NCBI GenBank assembly: GCA_019448385.1
Contig: JAGTXO010000017.1
Location: forward strand, 372,001 to 436,000
DNA length: 64,000 nucleotides
Reading direction: 5' to 3'
Origin: Diacronema lutheri
Taxonomy: Eukaryota; Haptophyta; Pavlovophyceae; Pavlovales; Pavlovaceae
A program made the position numbers and the translations under genes. Of the stretch, positions 1-8,879 are shown one piece after another. How positions within the stretch are numbered: the first letter of the stretch is position 1; the number at the start of each line of letters is the position of its first letter. The notes below the pieces were generated by a model. That model did not search any database, was not told where the DNA came from, and was given only the letters and a program-made list of their open reading frames with translations.

Positions 1-335
1 CGCGCCAGCGTGAGGCGCCTGCGCGCCGGCCGCATTGGCGCCGCCCTGCGCGCCCTAGAAGGGCGCGCAGGTACGCGGGCCGGTCGCGCGGCGCGCGGTG
101 CTGGCGAGCACCCGACGGCTGCGCGTCGGCGCGAGCGGCGCGGCGGGCGTCGCGCCGGCGGGTGCTGGCCAGCACCGCGCGCCGGCGGCGCGCCCGCCGC
201 CAGCGCGCCGCCCGCCGCCGGCGCCGCGCGCGCCGTCCGCGCCCGCCGCCACCGCGCGCCGCCGCCGCGCATTCGCGCGCGGCGGCGACGGCGGCCGCGG
301 CGAGCGCCGCCGCCGCCGCCTCGCCACCGCTGACC
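1..335. other. GC-rich flank with two hairpins
   Basis: I see no convincing gene here. Two short palindromic elements lie just past the 3' end of the PIF1 reading frame: a 6-bp stem with a 4-base loop at 97-112 (GGTGCT/AGCACC) and a 16-bp perfect palindrome of the same arms at 161-176. Hairpins close to the 3' end are a feature of Helitrons, but I cannot point to a convincing CTRR terminus, so this remains suggestive only. Confidence 0.3.
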
Positions 336-2681
336 GCGCGGAGCACCTCTTTGAAGACGACGCTGCGCGTCACGAGGTCCGGGCCGAGCGCAAAGCGGAC
401 GCGCGACGTGTGCCCGACGCGCGAAGCGGCCACGTGGAGCTGGCCGTGCGTGAAGCACGGCTCGGCGAGCCACACGCCCGCGCACCCGAGCGCTTGCCCC
501 TGCGCCTCGTTACGCCGGCCGCACCGGGGAACTGGCGGCGCATCCGCACAAGCGCGAACGTGCCGTCGTCGGGCGAGTGGTGGTCGACACGCGCGACGAG
601 CACGGTGCTGTCGCGCCCGGCGGCCGCGCCGGGGCGTGCGCACTCGAGCAGCCGGCCGCCGGCGCGCACGCCGCGCACGATCAGCCGCGTGCCGCCGCAC
701 AGCCCCTCGCCGGGCGAGAGGTTGCGCAGCAGCATCACCACCATCCCGGGCTTCAGGTCGAGGACGCGGTGCGGCATCTGCGCGTGCTCGAGCGAGTCGA
801 TGAATTCGACCGACGCCAGCGCAATCTGCTTGCCCGCCCCGTCGTCGCGCCAGCTCGTCCGCCGACGCGCACCTCACCGCCGCGCCCGGGAAGCGGCCGA
901 TCACCAGCCAGTTGATCCGCGCCACGTCCGTCTGCTTGGCGCAGAGCACCGCGCGGTCGCACAGCGAGCCGTCGTCGGTCCAACACGTCGCGCCGTGGAC
1001 AAAGTCGTCACGAGCTCCGTCGGGTAGGCCGAGCCCACGCGGATGGGGACGCCGCCGACGGCCTCGGGCAGCTGCACGGGATCGAGCGGGAATGCGCCGG
1101 GCATGGCCCCCGCAGGCGGCACCGCCGCGGGAAAGGCGCCGTCGCCGAGGCTGCGCGGCAGCTTCGCCCACTCGCCCGCGCCGAGCGCGTCGCCCGTGTC
1201 GCGCGCCGTGTTCGAGGCGCGAACGTTCTCGACCAAGGCGTGCGGCCGATCGTGCTGCCACGGCGCCGAGTACTTGAGGCAGGAGCGCACGATCTGCGCG
1301 CGCGAGCCGCGCCGCACCACCGGCAAGCACTGGCAAAAGTCGCCGGCGAGCAGCAACGTCTTGCCGCCGAAGCGCTCGTCGACGCCCGTCACGTCGCGCA
1401 AACACCGATCGAGCGAGTCGAGGCGGCCCCGCTTCTGATCATTCGCCGCGGCGGCCACGGAGCGCCCGCGCTCGGAGCGCGGCACGACATAAAAGGGCTT
1501 GCCCGTCCGAGTCGGCGCCGACGGGCACCTTGAAGGTCGAGTGGAAGGTGCGGCCGTCGGGCAGCAGCGTGGCGGCGACGCCCGAGGACGCGCACACGAC
1601 GACCGCGTGCCCATCCGCGCGCACGGCGGCGATGATGGCGCGCTCGACGAACGTCTTGCCCGTGCCGCCCGGCGCGTCGCAAAAGTGCAGCCGGTCGCCC
1701 ACGCCGCGCAGCGCCGAGTCGACGACCGCGCCGTGGAGCGCGCGCTGCTGGCCGGTCTCGGCCATCGCCGCGCGCGCCGCCGCCGCGCTCGCAGCCTGCT
1801 CGGCGCGATGGTAGCCCTGCGTGCGCGCGAGCTCGCGCCCGCCCGGCCCGGCCGGCGCGCGCGCCGTTCGCAGACCGGCCACCGCCGCGAGCGCCGCCGC
1901 GCGCTCGCGCTCGTCGGGCACGTACAGCCCCGTGGAGTCGAACGTGTCGGCCCAGGCGGGCACGCCGTACGAGGCGAAGGCGTCCGAGCCGGGCTGCGGG
2001 CGCTGCTCGGCGCGCCTGAGGAGCATGACCCCGCACACGTTCCACTTGGTGCCAAACATCGAGCCCGTGAGCCCCGTGTAGACGCAGTCGAGCTGCGTGG
2101 CGATGGCGCAGACGTCCTCGTGCCGGATCTCGTCGACCGGTTCGCGCCGCGCGTCGACGAGCGGCACGACGCGCTCGGAGCCCGCCCACGTGAACGTGCG
2201 CGTCGACATGTTCAGCCGCGTGTACGCGAGCGTGCCGTCCTTGATATTTGGGCTTGACGGTGGGCGAGAGCTTGCCGCGCACCTCCTCCTTCGAGAGGCC
2301 GCGCGTGTCGAGCAGCTCCTTCTGGCGCGCGTGCACCGTCTCGACGCGCTGATCGTCGATAGCGCGCAGGGCGCCAAAGTAGGCGTCCATCTGCACAAGC
2401 GGTGCGCCGGCGATCGGCAGCTCCTTGTCGGTCACGCCGGCCGTGTACGCCGCCTTGTCGACGTCCGTCGGCCCGTCCGTGGTGCCAAAGTTGCCGTCGC
2501 CCGTGAGCTCGGGCCAGTCGACGACGCAGGGCGGCGTGACGAAGGCGAGCGCGCGGCGCGACGGCCCGTGGCTCAGCTTGACGACCGTGCGCGCCTTCTC
2601 GCTCGGCTTGACCGGCCGCGTGCTCACGATCTCGCAGTTGACGAGCGCCGCGTCGAAGGCGCGCAGGTCGATGGCGGCCAT
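336..2681 (-). pseudogene. PIF1-like helicase, Helitron type, frame-broken
   Basis: Superfamily 1B DNA helicase remnant. The ATG at 2679-2681 opens a ~150-residue N-terminal region (VTPPCVVDWPELTGDGNFGT-like stretch) that I do not recognise with certainty. The helicase core follows: Walker A GGTGKT near 1655-1670, then ASSGVAATLL and a HSTFKVP stretch, GDFCQCLPVV near 1330, RAVLCAKQTDVARINWLV near 920-955, the LKPGMVVMLLRNL block near 720-760, and the final AQGQAL...GQLHVAASRV...VVFKEVL block near 340-510. These are the motif order and wording of PIF1 helicases carried by Helitrons. The reading frame changes at least five times (about 2240, 1500, 1000, 845 and 515), and the Walker B DE pair near 1450 is not readable in any frame. 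I saw no Rep domain. It is either a decayed transposon gene or a locus with several sequencing indels; the lost Walker B favours decay. Confidence 0.85.
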
Positions 2682-2872
2682 GGTCGTTTTGCGCGGGAGA
2701 TCACGCTGCAGGCGGCTCCACAGTAGGTTCGAGAAAAAAAAAAAGCTGGGCCAACGGTCAGTCGAGCGCCACAAGCAACCCTCGGGAGCCGGTGGCCCAA
2801 CCCAACCCAACGATCTTCGTCGCCACCCTTCGCGCGTTTTCCGTTCGCGCCCAAGCAGACAAGGAGACCACA

Positions 2873-3157
2873 ATGTCGGTGCTGCTCGGCGCGATGATGG
2901 GCCTCAGCGGCTCGGTGGCGATCGTGCTCTACGTGCGCGCGCGACGTCGCGAGGTGCAGCACGGGCGCGTGGCGACGCCGCGCATCATCCAGCGCCAGCT
3001 CGAGCTGCAGCTGCCGTGGGGCCGGCCGGACGAGGCATCCGTCGCCTCGCGTGCCGAAACGCCGGGCGTCGAGGCCGCGTCGCGCTCGGTGCGCGACGCG
3101 GCGCCCGAGCCGGACCCGGACGAGGGCTACGTGCGCGTGGCGAGCGCGGCGTTCTGA
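2873..3157 (+). CDS. small single-pass membrane protein, unknown
   Basis: A 94-residue intact frame. The start is the ATG at 2873; an earlier in-frame GTG at 2792 is not needed. One hydrophobic segment occupies about residues 3-23 (VLLGAMMGLSGSVAIVLYV), followed at once by a basic stretch (RARRREV), which suggests the N-terminus faces the lumen or outside and the tail faces the cytosol. The tail is polar and ends in an acidic patch (EPDPDEGY). It is divergent from the PIF1 remnant, with 191 bp between the start codons. No family recognised. Codon use is strongly G/C at third positions like the real genes nearby, which is the main reason to believe it. Confidence 0.5.
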   Translation: MSVLLGAMMGLSGSVAIVLYVRARRREVQHGRVATPRIIQRQLELQLPWGRPDEASVASRAETPGVEAASRSVRDAAPEPDPDEGYVRVASAAF

Positions 3158-3252
3158 GGCGCGCACGACGTCGCCCAGCCAGAGCAGCCCGGGGCGGGGC
3201 GAGTCCGGCTGCGCGGAGGTCCGGCTCGAGCGGGCGGGCGCCATGCTCTGAG

Positions 3253-3584
3253 GCGCCGCCGCTTTCTAAAAGGGTGTAGGGTGTAGGGTGTAGGATGCAA
3301 AACAAGACATCCCCACATTTGGGCCCGACGTCATTCCTTCTTTCGTCACAGCGTCATTCCTTCTCCCCCTATGGGACTTTCATAACCGTACTTATCCTAC
3401 ACCCTACACTATGTAAATACTTAGAGAATAGATACATCCTACACTAAGTAAACGTACTCGTATGTGAGTAACGTCACGGCTTCGAAGAAGGAATGACGTC
3501 GGGCCCAAAATTACCCCCATATGTAGGGAGGGCTTGTTTTGCATCCTACACCCTACACCCTACACCCTTTTGAAAAGCGGCGCC
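3253..3584. mobile_element. ~330-bp MITE-like element with long terminal inverted repeats
   Basis: The left end (3253-3342) and right end (3487-3584) are inverted copies: GGCGCCGC, a T-rich step, AAAAGGGTGTAGGGTGTAGG, GATGCAAAACAAG, then GGGCCCGACGTCATTCCTTC. The ~145-bp centre is AT-rich compared with its surroundings and has no coding frame. The terminal arms hold three GGGTGTA units in tandem on each side. Size, long inverted ends and lack of coding capacity fit a non-autonomous transposon or fold-back element. I could not define a target-site duplication with confidence, because the homology extends into the GC-rich flanks. Confidence 0.75.
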
Positions 3585-3718
3585 GAAGGTGGGAGGAAGC
3601 CACCCGTATGGGGGGTATGCGCGCGTTTGAACGTGCGCGGACGGCCGTTGGCTTCGCGCCCTTTCGCCCACGGTTTGCGCGCCAACGGACCAGTCCTCCG
3701 CAGGCGCCGCGCATCGTC

Positions 3719-3922
3719 TCAGAGGCGGTCGGTGTGGTACGCCGCGCGCATCGTCAGCGCCGCGGCGTCGAGCTCGGCGGGCGAGGGCGCGTACGTGACG
3801 CCGCTCAGCACCTCGTCCGCGCCCGCCCTCGTCGCGCTCGCCGCCTCCGCAGTGCGCGCAGGCGGCTTCGTGACGGCACGCGAGGCCACGCCGCGCGCTG
3901 CAGGTGCCTTCGCGCGCTGCAT
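3719..3922 (-). CDS. possible small protein, unknown
   Basis: A 67-residue frame starting at the ATG ending at 3922 and closing with TGA at 3719. The C-terminal half (EVLSGVTYAPSPAELDAAAL, then TMRAAYHTDRL) reads like protein rather than like the Arg/Ala-rich noise of shadow frames. There is no recognisable domain, signal or membrane segment. It could be a last exon of a longer gene or a chance frame. Confidence 0.25.
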   Translation of the reverse strand: MQRAKAPAARGVASRAVTKPPARTAEAASATRAGADEVLSGVTYAPSPAELDAAALTMRAAYHTDRL

Positions 3923-4008
3923 CGTCTGTCTGCCGGTTCGACGCGCTCTGCTCTGAACGAACGGACGGCACGCCCGACGAGATCTCGTCGCGTGCACGCT
4001 CGCACAAC

Positions 4009-4897
4009 ATGTACCCCCAGAACGTCTCCGAGCTGCTGCCCGACGAGATCTTCGGCGACGAGCTGCTCGTCGACCGGCACTACCGCGTGCGCATCCTGCG
4101 GCGCGTCGCCCGCCGCCGCGATGCGGCCGAGGCCAACTTTTGGCTCGACGGCGGGCCCGCCGACTCGGTCGTCGGCGCGTGCATGTGCGGCCGAATCTAC
4201 GCGCTCAAGTGCATGGGCCGGCTCGTCCGCGGCGCCCGGATCCTCGCGCTGCTGCGCAAGAATGTCGCGCTCGCCACGTGCCGCGCGCACCTCATGGGCC
4301 ACATGCTCCAGCGCATCGTCGGCGACAGCGGCGTCGCGCGGCTGCTGCAGCTGGTTGCAGCTCGTTCGCGTGGATCACGACACGCTCAACGCCGAGCACC
4401 AGGCCTTGGAAGCACAGCATGACAACGGCCAAATCATGCGACGGCATGTGCGCGCGCGCCGACGCGCTCTCCAAGGACCTCGCACGGGCGCACGAGCACG
4501 CCTCACAAGCTCGATGGCTATCTGGTGTGGTGCAGCGAGCGCCTCTGTGGGAGTGACTCTTTCAACGGAGCGCTCAAGAACCTGATCACGCGGTGCAGCA
4601 TGAGATGTGCTGGCTCCACGCCGAGATGTCATCGCTCGTTGCGAGTTCGCTCGAGGCTTACGCGAACGACAGCGAGGCCACCGACTTCGAGGACCACGGC
4701 GTGTGCGTCGAGTTCGATGTCTTCAACCGCGACGGGGTCGAGGGCGCGCCCGTGCCCGCAATCGCGCCCACGAAGGCAGAGCCGGGCATCGAGTCCGAGT
4801 GCATCGCGCCCGCACAGGCAGAGCCGGGCAGCGAGTCCGAAGCGTCGCGCCCGCGCCCGCGCTCGCGCCGGCAGAGCCGCGCACCGAGCCCAAGTGA
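4009..4897 (+). pseudogene. degenerate gene with coiled-coil and Pro/Glu repeat, unknown
   Basis: Protein-like sequence starts at the ATG at 4009 (MYPQNVSELLPDEIFGDELL) and continues to about 4355. It then jumps frame repeatedly through helical, charged segments (DHDTLNAEHQALEAQHDNGQ; ADALSKDLARAHEHA; WLHAEMSSLVASSLEAYAND) and ends in an imperfect repeat (IAPTKAEPGIESE, IAPAQAEPGSESE, VAPAPALAPAEPRTEPK) before a stop at 4897. No single frame covers it, and I could not place introns that join the pieces. It looks like a decayed gene, less likely a gene with very short introns or sequence errors. No homologue recognised. Confidence 0.45.
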
Positions 4898-5578
4898 GCC
4901 AACATGCTGTCGAGGCGCTGGTTCCGGCCACCGGCGCATCGAGGCGCTGGCTGCGCAACACGGCCGTGTGCAACACCCGCAGCTCGGCCAAGGGCAAGTA
5001 GCGCGCCGGCGCAGCGCACGGTATGCCGCGGCTAGCTCAGTCGCGAAGGGTGTCCGACTGGCCGCGCCCTCCACAGGGTGCACGCGCACACGGCGCGGTC
5101 CGGTCAGTCAGAGGGCCTCAGCTTGCGCGATGCCAGTTGCGATCCCCCCCGGAATCCGCCATTCTATTCTACTGGGCGTCAATCACCCAAGCCCTTCCGG
5201 TCGCCCGCATTCCGGGGTCGGACCCTCCGTCGGCCCGGCTCGGGCCCTCCGTCCGCCGCGCCCGCTCGACCCCGAATTCTACTCAAAATCGGCCGGTCAG
5301 GAGGGGGGTCTCGGTCCTAGGCTCGTCCTAAGCCTCGCTCCGACCCCTCGAGCGCTCATTGCCTGGCTTTTAACCCTTGATTGTACGACCCGGGTCGTAC
5401 TCTCAGCCTTACACTGGTCGGACCAGCCCGGACCGCGCCGTATATAGGCCCGCACCGGTCACAATACGCAGGCGCCCATGCGCGCTCTACCCCCCCTCAC
5501 CCCTCCCACCCCCCCCCCCCCCCCTTCCCCCCCCCCTCCCCCCCCCGCCCCCCCCCCCCCACCCGACGCGCCGCATCA
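4898..5578. other. non-coding spacer with palindrome, TATA-like box and poly-C tract
   Basis: No supported gene. The spacer contains an 18-bp perfect palindrome GTACGACCCGGGTCGTAC at 5383-5400, a short TATATA at 5441-5446, and a C-rich microsatellite from about 5495 to 5560 ending just before the stop codon of the minus-strand TIR-domain gene. The motif AACCCTTGA followed by GTACGA next to the palindrome recurs near 38650-38672. Confidence 0.5.
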
Positions 5579-7740
5579 TTACACCGCGACCAGCGGCACG
5601 GCCGTCTCGGCGCAGGCGCAGGCCTCAGCCACGGCGCCATCGGCCACGCGGCGCGCCCCTGGCGTGACGGGCAGCGTGCGCTCCGACCCGTTCCGCTGCG
5701 CCTTCGCAAAAAAGGCGCGCGAGATGGACGGCATCGACAGCGCCGCGCTCGTCCCGGCCAACGACGCAACGTCTGCGGCGGACGTTACACTGGTCGTAGA
5801 CTCGAATGACGCGCGCATCGTGCGATGCAGCACGCGGTCAACACAAGATGCGCGCGTCGGCCGCTGCGCGGAGTGCCGCACGCGCTGGCTGCGCTCCGCC
5901 GCGGCGAGCAGCAGCCGGATCGCGACCGCGTTGAACGCGTCGAGCCCGCCAAAGCCGACCTCGATCACGGCGAGCAGCTTCTCGCGGTCCTCGCTCCGCA
6001 GGCACGAGGCGCGGCGCACGTCAAACGCACCGATCGCGCCTTGCAAAGAGTCCGGTGCGATGACGCCATGCTGCACGCCGAGCGCGCCCAACCAGGGCGG
6101 GCTCGCGCGCTGCAGGTCTGCGTGGCGCGGCGGCGCGTTGGCCGCCGCCGCGGGCGGGCAGCACGTGGCGAGCGACTCTGCAGGCTGACACGGCCCGCCG
6201 AGCGCGGCGCTCGCGACGCTCTCGTGCTCGCCGTCGCCGTGCACAAGCATCTCGATCCGGTCGGCCGTGCCGCCCATCTGCAGGAAGACGAAGAGCTCGG
6301 CGAGGCACCACACCCGGCTGAGGTACGTCGGCCCGTAGACGACGAGCAGCGTCGAGCAGCCGGCGAGGAAGACGGGCAGGCACATCAGGTTGGCGTCGAT
6401 GTCGCCCTGCTCGATGCACGCCTTGTCGAGCCAGACGAGCGGCTCGCGCCGGTGCTCCGCCTTGAACTGTGCGCGCCAGCCTTGGATGAGCGCCCACTTC
6501 GCGCGCGGCTCGTCCGACCAGCTGCGCGGCGTGGGGCGCGGCGCGGCGCGGCCCAGGGCGCGCGGAGAGGAGGTGAGGGGAGCCGCAGCATTTGAGCGCG
6601 CCAGCGCGCGGCGAGCACGCGACAGGCGTGCGCGCGCGCGTGCCTGTGCGAGATGAACGCGTCGATGTCGCCCAGCTTGGCGCCAACCGAGCGCGCGAAA
6701 AGGGTAGCGTCCGGCTGAGGCGATGCAAGCTGCTCCTCCTCGACGAGGTCGAGCCTGATGCAGCGCAGCCGCGAGAGCGCGGCAGTCTGCACCTCCTCGG
6801 CGGAGCGGTCGCCGATGAGCGCGGCGATCGCCGCCGCCGTCGTCACGGCCGTGCCGTGGCGCGCGAGCACCGCCTGCGCGTGCGCGCGGAACTCGGAGTG
6901 CGACGTGAGGATGCCGATCACGAGCTGCTCGAGCGTCACGACCGCGTTCGACACCCACCGGACCTGCAGAGTCCACACGCCGGCGGCGGCGGCGGTGCCG
7001 ATGGCGACGAGGTTGATCACAAAGTAGATCAGCGCGAGCATCGCAAACGCCTGCCACAGCTCGAGCAGCAGGCTGCGCGCCGACCGCTTGACCACGAGCG
7101 CGCGCACGAGCCGCGCGCAGATTGCCCACGAGCCGAGCGCGTACGCGAAGGTGACGCAGCAATCGGACAGGGCGTACCTGCAGGCCGGCGGCGAGCTCCC
7201 GTCAGCGGTTCCAACATTCACCTTGCCGCCCCGCGCCGCGCAGCCGCTCGACGTGACGTACGCGATCGCGAGGCGGGAGCCCGAGTGCGCGAAGAGGATG
7301 CCGACCAGCATGCTCACGAGCGCAAGGATTGCGGATAACGCGATGCACACGCGGTGATCGGTGGGCAGGACGGAGAGGAGCAGGATCATGCATGTCGGCA
7401 TCAGGAAGACAACCGGGATCGAGCCGAACGGCGAACCCCAGTAGAGCACGAGGAACGCGACCGCGACGACGGTCACGCACCCGCCCACGATGAGCGTCGG
7501 CGTCTGCACGAGCCAGCGCAGTCGCTGGCCCTGTGCGCGCCCGTCTTCAAGCTTGGCGCGCACGAAGGCCTCGTCGAAGGCGCGCGAAGGCGTGGGCTCC
7601 TCCTCGTCGCCTTCGGCTGCGCTCCGGATTGCCGTCGAATCGCGCCCGCACGCCGCGCCCGTGTCCGAAGAGCCCGCCGCGATGGCGCGGGGCGCGCGAG
7701 CGCGAGCCGCCCAGATCCACGTGCCCGCGCGCGGCGACAT
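5579..7740 (-). CDS. multi-pass membrane protein with C-terminal TIR-like domain
   Basis: Two exons, 7740-6644 and 6521-5579, about 679 residues. They are joined by a 122-bp intron with GC-AG ends (CACAG|GCACGC ... CGCAG|CTGG), and the joined residues DAFISHSWSDEP make sense only with that splice. The N-terminal ~90 residues are polar. About six hydrophobic segments follow between roughly residues 95 and 260 (for example TLIVGGCVTVVAVAFLVLYW and LIYFVINLVAIGTAAAAGVW). The domain after the membrane part reads DAFISHSW, VWLDKACIEQGDI, LPVFLAGCSTLLVVYGPTYL, SRVWCLAELFVF. This matches the layout of TIR domains, including the glutamate of the WCLxEL motif that is catalytic in NAD-cleaving plant TIRs. 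Whether it cleaves NAD is inference. Start chosen at the ATG ending at 7740; the frame is open further upstream, but that part is not protein-like. Likely a membrane-linked signalling or immune-type protein. Confidence 0.8.
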
Positions 7741-7885
7741 GCGGCCCAGCGGGTGCGCCGTCGGTTTATGGTCGGTAGAAAGGTGCGCAACGTCGTGACG
7801 GGTAGACTCGCAGGACCCAGACCCACTGGTAACCATAAGTACTCGTGGGCGATTTTTCGACCGAAGTCCTGGCATGAAAAGTTGA

Positions 7886-8780
7886 ATGGGGCTAGCACCT
7901 CCTCGGCGGAGGTCGTGGACGACGGCGCCCTCCGAGGTCGCGCGCGACGTGCTGGACGCCGCGTCGAGCGGCACGAGCACAGAGATTCGTGTCGACGACC
8001 GCGTGCGGCGCGCGTGGGCCGACAAAGAGTTCGACACGGATGCGCGCGTCGCGCTGCTCGTCATGCGCCCCGAGGGCACGATCGGCGCGGCGGTCGTGGC
8101 CGTTGTGCGCAGCACGCCAGAGGCGCGTGGGTGGGTGCAGCTCTTCAACCCAACGAGCAGGCCGAGCGCCGCAGCCGGCGCACTTCACGCGCTTGAAAAG
8201 TACGGTGCGACGCTCTTGCGCATTGCAGCCGAGGCCGACGAGGCCACGCATGTGGCGTACGCAGTGTTCACCGACCGCACGCACACGTCGCTCCCCGAGT
8301 GCGGGCGTTGCGCGCACGGCGGGTGCCAGCCGCGCCGCGCCGACGAGGTGGCCGGCTTCCCAACCGGAGGTGGCCAACGTGCTCCGGCAGCTTCAGCTGC
8401 CGCCGGGCGCGAGGCGCGGCCACCCGCTCACGGGGCTCACGCGCGCGAGCGGCAGCGCAACCAGCCGCACACTGAGCGCATCCTGCAGGGCGACGCGCCG
8501 CCAATGCGCACGAGCCTTTCGCTTGGCGGCTTCACCGACCACAAGGCAGAGCAGATCTTCACCGCCTTCAGGATGCACTCGCGCCGCGTCGCGCGCAAGC
8601 TGCTGCGTAAGCTGCTCCGCGCGGCCGTCGACGCGGACGAGGCCGCCGAACCGCGCGCCGACCGCGGAGCGCGACACGGCCGTCGAGGGGCTCTGCGCCA
8701 AGCTGTGGGTTGGCGACGCGGGCGGGGCCGTGGAGCGGCTGCCCAACGGGCTCAAGCAGTTTGGGGTCCTACCCCCCTAG
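7886..8780 (+). pseudogene. hypothetical protein, frame-interrupted
   Basis: Divergent from the TIR-domain gene, 145 bp between starts. From the ATG at 7886 the frame is protein-like to about 8360 (for example ARVALLVMRPEGTIGAAVVA, WVQLFNPTSRPSAAAGALHA, THVAYAVFTDRTHTSLPECG). It then changes frame (EVANVLRQLQLPPGA), returns for SLSLGGFTDHKAEQIFTAFR near 8515-8575, and changes again to end at CAKLWVGDAGGAVERLPNGL with a stop at 8778-8780. Short introns are possible at GAG|GTGGCC (near 8349), but I could not make a phase-consistent model. No family recognised. Treated as damaged or mis-sequenced. Confidence 0.45.
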
Positions 8781-8852
8781 AAGGGCTGCAGCCCGTATCG
8801 ACGCTCAACACGTTCCGAAACACGCTGGCTCAAGCTCCCACGGGGGCTGCGT

Positions 8853-8870
8853 AGGGTTCGGAAGAACCCT
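8853..8870. other. hairpin between convergent genes
   Basis: Perfect 7-bp stem AGGGTTC/GAACCCT with GGAA loop, immediately downstream of the TAG stop of the calpain-like gene on the minus strand (stop at 8880-8882). It may act in 3'-end formation; this is position-based inference only. Confidence 0.3.
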
Positions 8871-8879
8871 ATATACGGG

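Noticed and set aside
3253-3584. Internal telomere
   Set aside because: GGGTGTA units occur only three times at each inverted end and point to a transposon end, not a telomere array.
5025-5100. tRNA-like start (GGCTAGCTCAGTCG)
   Set aside because: It resembles an A box, but no matching acceptor stem, anticodon arm or B box follows.
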